DNA of 64,000 bases from Lateolabrax maculatus. Lineage: Eukaryota; Chordata; Actinopteri; Acropomatiformes; Lateolabracidae. The notes beneath the pieces were generated by a model. That model ran no database searches. It was not told the origin of the DNA and saw nothing but the letters and a program-made list of their open reading frames with translations. Position numbers and translations under genes: made by a program. The DNA lies in the NCBI GenBank assembly GCA_031216445.1, contig CM062218.1, positions 23,034,001 to 23,098,000 of the forward strand. The letters are read 5' to 3'. Positions within the stretch are counted from its first letter, which is position 1; each line of letters opens with the position of its first letter. This document shows positions 38,326-49,537 of this stretch, piece after piece.

Positions 38326-41300
38326 TCATACTGAGCATTTCTATCCTGTGCTGCAGATGTAGTTGCATTATATATCTGTATAAGCTGAAACTGTAAATGA
38401 GTCCAAATTGTACATAGTAAATGGGCAGTGATGTCATAGAGCTTCATCAGTGTCAGTCAGGTCACCAGTGCTGCTTGCTATGGCATCACAGTTTTATTTT
38501 TTAGCATCATGACTTCAATTATCACAATTAAACACGGACGACTAGTTTATGTTTGTATTTTAGGGCATTATCTTTGTCATTGACACTGATGTCTGTTTAA
38601 ACAGGTTACTTCAGTGATGTGATTTTTACCCGTGTTGGACTGCAGAAAACATGAGCCACAGCCCCATCAGGCAGTGGTGATGTTTGTCTGAAACAGCTGC
38701 AGTCACAAGAGGTTTGTCAAACTGAACGGTTACCATGGTTACTCTGCTTGTTAACATCACTGAAATAAATTAACTTCCTAATCGATGTTGCTCAACTACT
38801 TCATTTACAAAGAATCTCAGGTTCAGAGTTACATGTAAGGCAGTGGTTTCCAACAAGAGAGTTGGGGTCCCATGAGGGATCACAAGGATAAATCTGTGGG
38901 GTCTCAAGATTGGACTTTTATGGACAGGAGGAATGATCGGAGTCATCTGTGCATCGCATTTTAATTATTCTTGTTTACAAATGGAAAATCAGACCAGACA
39001 GTAGTAGAGGAAGAGTTAAGAGAGCCACATCATGGTTCATCCTCCGGGACCAAAAGCAGCCAAAGCAAATGTCAATCTGGTCTGTAGTTGTGATATTGTC
39101 CTCTGGACTAGTATCACCATCCATACATGAAAAATAACACCAACACTTGTTATTCTTCAGTTTATTTTATTCTCACAACCAGGTTCAAACAGAGTTATGC
39201 AGCAGTACATGTGTAAGTTAAGCAACACAGGACCAGAATGTCATGTTTCTATACAGATATAACTGATAAATACACGTCGCAGAATGTTCATTCCCAGCTA
39301 CTGAACAGCATGCTTTATTGCTCGGTTTTAAGAAGCACTAAATATTATGGCGCCATGTGAAACTTTACAGTGAAGTCAAGGTTAAGAAGTTAAAGGTTTA
39401 ACAGAAACTGCTCCTATACAGAGATTCCTTTGCATTTAGCATTAATGACAAACAGGGATCATTTATTTAGTACAGGTCAAGTCTTTTCTAAGGGACAGAT
39501 GGAGGCATTCAACACACTGTATTTTATAACCGTGTATTTAATGCTGAGTATATCGGTCAGTAAATTTCAGTTAATTTGTCACAGAGCTGAGCAGCCAGTG
39601 TGTCAACAAGTTTTTGTTGGCAATACAATAATGCAGTTGTTGTAGCATTTTACAAAGCAGATGGTCTCTGTGGCTCCCATCTACTGCTCATTTCTACTCT
39701 CTACACTGATACAAGAACGAAACCCACAAGACTTGAATATAGATGTCTGACACGGTTATCTGCCATTTCAGAAGTCAGTTAATAAAATGAGAATAATAGA
39801 GACGCATCACTTTACACTTTCATCCCGATCTTGTTATGAAGTTGGTCAGTTGACAGTTGATATCGTCAGGTCAGGAGCGCGGGATGTCAAATAGACAAGG
39901 CTGCATAATGGCCCTGCGAACATTCACCTCCGTATTTTTATTTTTCACTTAAATTCTGATGTGATTTGTACCTGGATTGTTCTTACAGTAGGTTTTTCTT
40001 TTTGGAGATGAAGTCTAACCTGGGTGACGTATTGGGGTTGTTTGACTGCTGGCAACAGACTGGCTCATTCTGTGTCTCTGCATGGTACTGCTGTGTTCAA
40101 CTATTACCTGCTCATTCACTACCTTTATCTAATGGTAACTAACCAATAACCCAACTCTGGACGCAGCTCCTCTAGGCACTGAATGTTTGGAGACCTGTAC
40201 AAATCACATTTCCACCTCCAGAAAATCTACCACAAACAATCACGGGCACCCTTTTTCTTGTTTGCGGGACTCTTAAATGAACAGACTTCACTTCCTTCCA
40301 GGAAGAAGTGTTTCCAGTGTTTCATTTTTCTGTTCTCCAGTGCGTGAAGATATTATTGATAAAACATCTCTATATGTGTAAGAGAAAGCAGCCTGATTTC
40401 AACATCTGCAGGATTTGTAAGGTCCTGCAACCTGAGCCGAACTGTAGGAGCACCAACACAGAGAACCTGCAGAATCCTGTTCCCCTGTGAGCATTTAGTG
40501 AAGTGATCTGAACCAGAGCTAAAGCTGAGACTCAATGCTGCCATCATGCACATTAGTGTGAAAGCAGCAGTGGTTTACAAATATGGGCCTTGCAGATTTG
40601 TTGGATCAAAAGTACCACATCCAAAACAATCTTTCATCACCGTTTTCTTTAAATGTACTACATTCTACGTGACTTAGATTGCTAACTTTGGCAAGTGTTT
40701 TTCTGAACTCCCTTGAAACACACTGGTGTTCATGAAAACAGCAACAACAACAAAATCCTCTTAGAGTTGATTTTCAAAACACTGTTTGACACTGAGAACT
40801 CAGAGGATGATACAATATGATAAACTTGCGAGCAGTCTGCTGAGGTAACAAACAGTCCAGGCTCAAGTTGGACATCACTGATCCACATGATGCCATGTTT
40901 CTGTATTTACAGGAATAATGCTACAATGCACTTATTCACTTTCTGAGTAAGATGCAAAGATGGATATCAATCTCATGTCTGTGTGAGCTGGATTTAGGAC
41001 GTAATTAGCCTAGCTTAGCATAAATACTGGAAGCAGGAGCTAGCGGGTCCAAAGCTCACTGATTAACATGCCGAATCTCTTTGTTCATCCTGTACACAGC
41101 TAGAACTGTTTCTTGACAAACAGCTGGGTGCGGCAACTGGAGTCTTGTCGTCATAATGAAGGTGCTGGGCTTGGTACCATCAGAGATCCAAACCAAAACC
41201 TGTGCTCACCGACACACAAACACAGGACTAAAATTATTGTTTTTGTCAAAAAATATCTCTTGCAGTAACTCTTTTAAAGCACAAACTGTCTGTTTCTTTT

Positions 41301-42294
41301 AGTAAAGACTAAACAAACACGATACAGTGTGTTAATCAGTGAGCTTTGACAGAGCCAGAATAAATGTTTCCACCTGCTCACAGTCTGTACACAGAGTTAG
41401 GCTAACCACGTCCTGACTCCAGATCTGACTTAAAAGTGCACAAATGAATAGCGGCCAGTTTGATTAGTCAGCAGGTTGCCTTGAACCCAGATTTCTATAC
41501 AGCCAGAGGTGATGAGTGCAAAGTTAGTTCGACCCACAGAATTGACAATTATGACAATAAGACACGTGTTGAAAAAAATCCAAATTTTCAATGAGACTGA
41601 CATCCATCGTCTCATCTTACTCTCAAAAGAAAGCTAATAAGCAGATTTTGAACTTTTCCTTTAAGGAGGGGGAAGTATGAAATGACCTTTAATTGGTAGC
41701 TGCTCATTTGGCAGCACTGCCTTCATGTAGCAACACCATCTCAAATGTGTGGTGCTGCAGCAGATGTTAGCACTGCATTACAAATTCTGGACTTTGTGTT
41801 ACACGTCAAACATACCTGCATACCTTCTTCATGTTGGGTCTGTAAAAGATTTGTGTCACTATGAAGCATATCTACAATGTTGCTCACTTTAAGATTCTAT
41901 TCAGGTAAAAATGCAAAAGCAGAGTTTTATATCCTCAAATTTCAAATTGTTGTGTCTGACATTAAGACAACCAAAAAACTATCCCAAACAAACAAACAAA
42001 AAAGAGCTGGCAGCTGACTGGCCTGGGATGACAGCATGGACCCAAAAACCCAGTTCTGCGTTCAGGTTAACCACTTTCATTATTTCCAATAATAGCTAAA
42101 CTAAAATTAAAAAAAAAGGAAAAGCAGTGTGAAGTATTGACTTTGTATTTAATTCAGGGGCAACATGAGATTTTAAGATAGAGAGCTTAACCCTCCATTT
42201 TAACGTGTTCCTATGGTGAGAAAGAAGGGTCACAGGGACCTTGGACACACTGTTGATTCCAATGTCCGTTATTCCTCTAATCATTGTTTTGGTG
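38326..42294. other. intergenic region between BAG6 and C6orf136, nothing recognised
   Basis: About 4 kb between convergent 3' ends. It contains only short frames with no family resemblance, and no repeat was recognised. UTRs of both genes probably extend into it. Confidence 0.4.
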
Positions 42295-45200
42295 TCAGTT
42301 TCTGCTCTGTCGTAGCGAGGACAGGAGGAGGGGCAGCAGGTTGAGAGCAGGTCGATGCTCCTGCACCCCAAGCGCTACCAGAGCCCCCGCCAGGAGAGAA
42401 GTTACTCTGGGCAGGACCGGGGGCTGAGCCGGCATCATCTACAACAGAGGAGGAGGACAATCATACAGGGAGCTCAGCATGATGCACTGAACAGCTGTCC
42501 AGCAAGCCTTCTGGTTGACATTTTATGGTCCAACAGAAAATGAATAGATGTTATACTTTACATTCATTTCAACTACTGACGGCAATGACAGATGTCTGAA
42601 AACTTCAAGATTCCCATCAGTTTTGAAAGAACAGCAAGAGTATGCTTAAAAGAAGTGCCTGCTGGATTGTCTAACAGTGTAAGAACTCCCTTTCCAGCTG
42701 TGGTATTGGCAGACAGCTGCTTCCAACAATTATTGGAACTTATTGGATGTGTTGGAAGAAAGGCAGAGACCCAGCCCTTTTTCATTCAAAAAAATCCACT
42801 ATAGTCACTAGGGGTGGGTGATGCATAATCGATACACGTGCAGCAAGTAGCGATGTTTTTTTATTTCAAACGCTGTAGCCTGAGATTTTCCTGCATTTTG
42901 CCAGATTGGCTAGTACCTTAATGGAATGTCATTACTTCATGTATCCTAGGGAGGGCACTAATCAAAATGAGAACACGTTCCATTTACAGTTACAGTACAC
43001 ACATACAGCATGTTACAAAAGTCCAGGACACACTTCAGTTTCTACTACATATATGGAACAAACACCATCGACAAACAGGTGGTTTGTAAAATCTGTTGAG
43101 CTCAACCAAAATACACAGGAATATGCAAAGCCACATCGTCTGACATCACCCTGAACTTTCAGAGACACCAGCTAGCAGTAACATTAGAAAGTCGTGAAGG
43201 CAGCCTACACTGGATACCGTATTTGGTGGAGAGCTGCCCTTCACATCTCCACGGGCAATGATCAGGAGCCGCCGCTGCGTTAATTTACAAAACCTTAGAT
43301 CGTACTGCGTCATTGAAAACAAGGGTAAGGATTAGGATTTGCATGTATCGTGACATGACCATTATTGTCAGCAAAATATCGTGATCATATCATAAGTATG
43401 TTTACATTTCCCACCCCTACTAGCCACTATGTAAATATCGACATAAACTGCAGTTTGCTGCTTACCTTTTCAACTTTATGACAGTGAATGAGTCCATCCT
43501 GTCCAATGTAAAAAGTAGAGAATGCATCATACGACCTACACCAGATGATATATGGATTAGGATACATTATAAACCATTGTGACAAAAAACTTCAAACATT
43601 CTGTATACTGCATATTTAATAAACAAAAGCTTTGAAAACAGCAACTTCAAATTAAAATCAGTCTTGGGGCAGCCTGGCTCAGGAAGTCGGAAAATTCCTG
43701 GTTTGATCCCCGGATCCATCAAAGAAAACGTCGAAGTGTCCTTGAGCAAGACACTGAACCCCTAAGTGCTCCTGATGAGCAGTTGGCACCTTGCATGGCA
43801 GCCTCTGTCATCAGTGTGTGAATGTGTGAGTGAATGGGTGATATTGGCATGTATTGTAAAGAGCTTTGAGTGGTCAGTAGACTAGAAAAGCGCTATATAA
43901 ATGCAGTCCATTTAAACCTAGTAACAGCTCCAGCCTGGGTGTACTATATGTTACCTGTACAGGAGAGATTTGTCTTTGCGATAGAAGCGCAACAGCAGAG
44001 AGTGGAAGGGAAGGCCCCTGATCCTCCAGCGAGCCTTAATGGTCCCGTCCTCCATGTGCTTGGTGAGCTTCAGCACCTCCAGCCGAGCCTTGGCGTAGTA
44101 ACACAGACACAGGAGGCGCCACAGGGAAAGGGTGAGCTGGTACACCACACGGCCTCTACACCAACATACACAACAACAGTCAGCTCAGACAGGAAGAGAC
44201 ACATTCAGAGAGTTGTCTGTAATAATGTATCACCGTTAGCACAAACTGATTCACCTGGTCTTGGTATTGATGAGGCCATTGATGAATTCCATATCGTTTG
44301 AGTACATGGTGTAATCATGGCTCTTCATAAAGAAACTTGGAAGCTGCAAAACACAGAAAATGCATTCCCTGATATTGAGGCATAGCTGTCCAGCTTTATG
44401 AGTTACCAGTACAGTACTGTAAGTACAACTACTGTCTAAAGCAATATGGCGCAAGAGCTTGACAATAAATTCAATCTTTATAAAGCTTTTAATGATCCGT
44501 TTTTGTTGACAAAGATGTTGTAATTCAGCTCTTATGGTAATGCCTTTTGCGTGCCATTGCTGTATACTCTATAGTACACTATATGCAGTTATTCTGTCAC
44601 TCAAACTGCACTGTCACAGCAGGAGCTATTCCTGCATATGCTTCACAATAAATGTGTTTTAATGAGAAAACAGTAGTAGGTCTATGATGTGAAGCCGTCT
44701 CAAAAAAGTGTGTGGCAGCAAGGTTAGCGGATGTCACCAAAATATAACCTGTAATATAGAGCTTTAAGTTTGAAACACTGGAAGGATGAAATGTATTTTA
44801 GTACAAGGCACAAAACTGGAGAAAAGATTGGGAAAAATTATGTTTCATCTTATTAACACAGTTTGTGTGGACAATGAGAGTTTTAAGATTTTATAAAAAC
44901 ACTACAGGACCTACACTATATGGCCAAAGGTCAATGGACACCTGACCGTCACACTTAAAATATCTTGTGGACATGCAATTCTAAAACTACGGGCATTAAT
45001 ATGAAATTGGCTACAACAGCCGCAACTCTTCTGGGAAGGGTTTCCACAAGATTTTGAAGAATTTGTGCCTATACAGCCAAACGAGCATTTGTGAGGTCAT
45101 GCAATGTGTTGTACAAGAAGGCCTGGCTCACAATCAGTGTTCTAATTCCTCCCAAAGGTGTTTAATGGGATTAGGGTCCAGGCTCTGTGCAGCCCAATCA

Positions 45201-46748
45201 AGTTCCTCCACACCAAGCTCGTCCTCCTCATTTTGTGCACAGGGGCACAGTCAAGCGGAACAGCAAAGGGCTTTCCACACACTGTTGCCACAAAGTTGGA
45301 AGCAAAATGTCTTTGTATCCTGCAGCATCAAGAAGACCCTTCACTGGAACTAAGAGGCCTAGCCCAAACCCTGAAAAACTGCTCCAGACCATTATCCCTC
45401 CTCTACCAAACTTTAAGCACTATGCTTTCCAGTACTAGGTAGCATTCTCCTGGGATCTGCCAAACCCAGATTCATCCATCAGACTGCCAGTTAGTGAAGC
45501 TTGATTGATCACTCCAAAGAACACATTTCCAGTGGTCCAGTTGCACTGTGCTTTACATCAGCAGACGCTTGGCGTTGCAAATGGTAATGTGTTGTTGCCC
45601 CTGGGAGCTTCTGCTTCACAGTAATAGCACATCTGACCCGGGCAGATCTAGTACTCTTGAAATTTCACAAACTGACTTGTGGCAAAGGTGCCACGTTTAA
45701 AGTCACTGAGCTCTTTATGACCCATTCTAAATTCTAAATGTTTGTCTGGAGATTTCATGGCTATGTGCTGGATTTTATGCAACTGTTAACAACCTTAAAC
45801 ACCTAAACTCGAAAATTAGCAGGGGTGTCTACTGACTTTTGATCATCGAATGTAGCTCAGGAGTTTGGCTATAGAGCTCATGTATTTGCATTATGTGCAA
45901 AAGGGCCGGGTGAGCTGGAATATAGATCAGAGGGTGTGGTGATTAATGAATGCACTCTCAGCCAGTCATATGAAGGGTCTCATAACTCTCTAAAAGCTGA
46001 GCCAATCACAGTGGAGCATTACAACAGCTTGATAAATGCATTTTCTAATGCATTTCAAGGAAAGAAACACACACAAACACATACACCTTACCTCTATCCT
46101 CAGTCTTTCATACATCAGGGCCAGTTTCTGCTCCCCTTCACTGTCTCTTTCAGTATGCTCCCCCTCTGCTCTCTCTGCATGGCTGCACAGAAAGGTAGGA
46201 GGCAACAGAGGCAGCTCCACAGTCTTGATGTCAAGTCCAATATCCTGCCTGGATTTCAGGCCACTGCTAGGTACCAGCTCTGTGCCCGGGCTATGAAAAC
46301 AATAAAACTGAGAGCCGTACATGAATGGTGCAGGACACCTCTCTGCTTCAAACAGGCTTCTGAAACAGCCATGTTCTCTCTTTACAGCATCAACACTGAT
46401 GTCATCCTCTCTGCTGCCGTCCACCGTGGTCAATGGGAAGGAAAACTCAGAGGACTTGTGAGCCCCCAGAGCGAGGAGATCCCCTAGTTTGTTGTGACAG
46501 GACAGAGGGATCTCCAGCAGGGTGCGGAGGCCATCTGACTCGCCCTGTCGCACCAGCACACACACGCTGAGAGACTCCTCCCAGTCCTCTTCGTAGTAAC
46601 CGCCTCTCTGAGTGTGGCTGGCATGGTGGAACGGGTGGGATAGCACCGGCTGCTTAATGTTCTGATATCTCAAGCTGTTGGGGGGCGCCAGAGACCATGA
46701 TGCACTGCTCAGGGGGCGTGTCTGACGGATCCACTGCCAGTCAACTGC
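42295..46748 (-). CDS. C6orf136 orthologue (DUF2358 protein), first exon unresolved
   Basis: Minus-strand coding exons: 46748-46092, 44343-44255, 44155-43955, 43535-43466 and 42438-42295. GT-AG junctions and phases agree through 386 residues to a TGA stop. The long first visible exon carries a divergent N-terminal region ending MYERLRIE. The next exons give the conserved DUF2358 core: FFMKSHDYTMYSNDMEF, the RW motif in IKARWRIRGLPFH, LLLRFYRKDKSLLYR, and SYDAFSTFYIGQDGLIHCHK. The tail is hydrophobic (VTSLLAGALVALGVQEH), as in the human protein, though the Leu-rich end LNLLPLLLSSLRQ differs. The biochemical function of C6orf136 is not known to me and none is claimed. The exon at 46748 opens right after an acceptor with no in-frame Met nearby, so translation starts further upstream. 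Confidence 0.9.
42809..43419. mobile_element. hAT-type non-autonomous element (611 bp)
   Basis: Begins TAGGGGTGGGTGATGCATAA and ends TTTCCCACCCCTA, short terminal inverted repeats typical of hAT elements in fish. Flanks ATAGTCAC (42801-42808) and CTAGCCAC (43420-43427) match at 6 of 8 bases. There is no transposase frame. It lies in the last intron of the C6orf136 orthologue. Confidence 0.65.
43676..43915 (+). mobile_element. tRNA-derived SINE
   Basis: A B-box-like GGTTTGATCCC follows an A-box-like TGGCTCAGGAAGTC, then CAAGACACTGAACCCCTAA, GTTGGCACCTTGCATGGC and the L2-like tail GTAAAGAGCTTTGAGTGG ... GCTATATAAATGCAGTCC. This is the layout of a SINE family common in percomorph fishes. It ends 39 bp from the splice donor edge of the C6orf136 exon at 43955 and is antisense to that gene. 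Confidence 0.85.
44914..45852 (-). mobile_element. Tc1-like DNA transposon relic
   Basis: Left end CACTATATGGCCAAAGGTC after TA; the degraded right end (TCTACTGACTTTTGATCATC) is its approximate inverse. Internal blocks such as CTTCTGGGAAGGGTTTCCAC, ACAAGAAGGCCTGGCTCACA and TAAGAGGCCTAGCCCAAACC are diagnostic of Tc1-like elements carrying the transposase on the minus strand. All frames are broken and part of the transposase is missing. It lies in an intron of the C6orf136 orthologue. Confidence 0.85.
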
Positions 46749-46815
46749 CTGCAGGAGCAATAAGGACTCAGTAAGATTATTAACATTCAATACTATAAGA
46801 ACAACACTTGCTCAC

Positions 46816-46908
46816 CTTACAGAACACCAGAGATGCTTTTCTCCCGCTGCCTCGATTGGTTATTTTGTTTGTGTTACTGTGTGACTTTGGTGATTTAACA
46901 CGTTAGTT
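46816..46908 (-). CDS. candidate upstream coding exon of the C6orf136 orthologue
   Basis: A minus-strand reading frame ends RGSGRKASLVFCK directly at a donor (AAG then GTGAGC) whose phase 0 matches the exon at 46748. It resembles the RGAARRLG stretch near the start of human C6orf136. No in-frame ATG occurs before an in-frame stop just above 46908, so either another exon supplies the start or this exon is not used. Confidence 0.4.
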
Positions 46909-47095
46909 TGGATCCGGACTAACTTACGAGGGAGCAGTAGACCAGAAACTGCACTGTTCTGTGAGGTAAAATTAATATTTTTGTCAAAGGAGTCTGATGA
47001 CTCAGAAAGGACTTTCTGATCTCAAGGTAAAGCCGTTAAAATATTCTAAATATAGCATACACTGATATTATTTTTCTTTTTCTTTTTGGTGGGCC

Positions 47096-47186
47096 TGTAT
47101 ATATATAAAAATATAAATAAACACAAACATATATACACACATATACATATAAACACATACATATACACACATATATACATACATGT
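47096..47186 (+). repeat. AT/ACAT microsatellite
   Basis: Imperfect ATATATA and ACATATACAC tandem units directly before LINE copy D. Confidence 0.8.
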
Positions 47187-47269
47187 CTTTTCAGCACTGT
47201 AGCCAGGCTGACACAGAGTCAGAGCTCTGTTGAGCCATGTATTCCCATAGCTCTCAGTAGTAATAACTC

Positions 47270-49537
47270 TGAGCTTCTTTGATGATAAAATTCTAACTAT
47301 TAGAGAAAAAATTCATCATCTTGTGCCCTCATCCAGTTCAGATATATCTTCGAGCACAGGAACCTCAGAAGCAGCTGTAGAACCAGATTTATATTTAGAC
47401 TATTTTTCTCCAATTGACCTTCACCAACTAACTTCAATGATTTGTTCGTCTAAACCAACAACCTGCCTCTTAGACCCCATCCCAACTAGGCTGCTTAAAG
47501 AAGTTTTACCCTTAGTTAGCACTTCTTTACTAGACATGATCAATCTGTCTTTATTAACAGGCTATGTACCACAGTCCTTCAGGGGTTTTAGCCAATTATA
47601 GACCTATATCTAACCTTCCCTTTCTCTCCAAAATCCTTGAGAAAGTGGTCATAAATCAGTTATGTGACTTTCTAAACAGCAATAGTTTATCTGAGGATTT
47701 TCAGTCAGAATTTAGGGAATATCATAGCATAGAGACAGCACTGGTGAAAGTGACAAACAATCTTTTGATTGCGTCAGATAAAGGATTTGTCTTTGTACTT
47801 GTTCTGTTAGATCTTAGTGCCGCTTTCGATACCATTGACCATTGTATCCTATTACAGAGACTGGAGCATTTGATTGGCATCAAAGGACCCGCACTAAGCT
47901 GGTTTCAGTCGTATTTATCGGATAGATTTCAGTTTATCCATGTAAATGATGAATCCTCTGTGCACACGGAAGTTAGTCACGGAGTTCCACAAGGTTCAGT
48001 GCTCGGACCACTTTTATTTACCTTGTATATGCTTCCTTTAGGCAATATTATTAGGAAACACTCCATAAACTTTTACTGCTATGCAGATGATACTCAATTA
48101 TACTTATCGATAAAGCCAGATGAAACCGGTAAGTTATCCAAGCTTCAGGCATGTATTAAGGACATAAAAGACTGGATGACCTGCAATTTCCTGCTGTTAA
48201 ACTCAGACAAAACTGAAGTTATTGTTCTGGGTCCTAAACACCTGTGAGACGCACTATGTATAGATATAGTTACTCTAGATGGCATTGCCCTGGCCTCTAG
48301 CACTGCTGTAAGGAGTCTAGGAGTAATCTTTGATCAGGACATGTCCTTTAATACCCATATAAAACAGACTTCAAGGACTGCCTTCTTCCACTTACGGAAC
48401 ATTATAAAAATCAGGCATATCCTGTCTCAAAAAGATGCAGAAAAACTAGTTCATGCATTTGTTACTTCTAGGTTGGATTATTGTAATTCCTTATTATCGG
48501 GCTGCCCCGATAAGTCTCTAAAGACTCTCCAGCTGATCCAGAATGCGGCTGCACGTGTACTGACAGGAACTAGCAAAAGGGAACATATTTCTCCAATATT
48601 AGCTTCTCTGCACTGGCTCCCTGTGAAATCTAGAATAGAATTTAAGGTCGTCCTCCTCACTTACAAAGCTCTTATTGGTCAGGAACCATCATATCTTAAA
48701 GAGCTGATAGTAGCGTATTACCCCACTAGAGCACTACGCTCACAGAACGCAGGGTTACTTGTGGTACCTAAAGTCTCTAAAAGTAGAATGAGAGCCAGAG
48801 CCTTTAGTTATCAAGCTCCTCTTCTGTGGAATCAGCTCCCAATTTGGGTTCGGGAGGCAGACACCCTCTCTTCGTTTAAGAGTATGCTAAAAACGTTCTT
48901 TTTTGATAAAGCTTATAGTTAGGGCTGGCTCAGGTGAGTCCTGAACCATCCCTTAGTTATGCTGCTATAGGCTTAGACTGCCGGGGGACTTCCTATGACG
49001 CATTGAGCTTCTCTCTCCTCCTCTCCCTCTCTATTTGTACGCATCCATATCCCACTAATACAGGTTACCAACTCCATTTCTTCCTGGTAGTTTCTGTGCT
49101 TTCTGTGCTTTTTCGCCTTCTCACTTTCTGCAGGTATTTCCGCCCCTGGAGCTGTAGATTCTGGATCTGTGATTGCCAGCCGTCTACTGCCCCCATGTTC
49201 CTGCTCCACACTCACTGCTGCAGTTGTTATTATTATTAGTCTGACTCGTTGTCTCTCCTCTTGTTCTGTCTCCCCTCTCCCCCTCTCTCCTCCCCTTTCA
49301 ACCCAACTCGGTCGATGCAGATGGCCGCCCACCCAGAGCCTGGTTCTGCTCGAGGTTTCTACCTGTTAAAAGGGAGTTTTTCCTCGCCACTGTTGCCAAG
49401 TGCTTGCTCATGGTGGGAACTGTTGGGTTTCTGTAAATAATATTTATGGTATGGTCTAGACCTACTCTATGTGAAAAGCGTCTTGAGATAACTATTGTTA
49501 TGATTTGGCGCTATACAAATAAAATTGACTTGACTAG
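47270..49537 (+). mobile_element. L2-type LINE copy D, longest copy, RT disrupted
   Basis: Frames 47323-47580, 47564-48247 and 48341-48922 together cover an [65 protein letters not shown], the intact catalytic YADD (48079-48093), [18 protein letters not shown], then [17 protein letters not shown] and [19 protein letters not shown]. Two lesions break it: a 47-bp deletion at about 47580 (frameshift) and an Arg-to-stop change at 48246-48248. The 3' UTR and TTGACTTGACT end match the other copies. The endonuclease region is absent, so it is 5' truncated. It lies upstream of, or in the first intron of, C6orf136, antisense to it. Confidence 0.92.
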
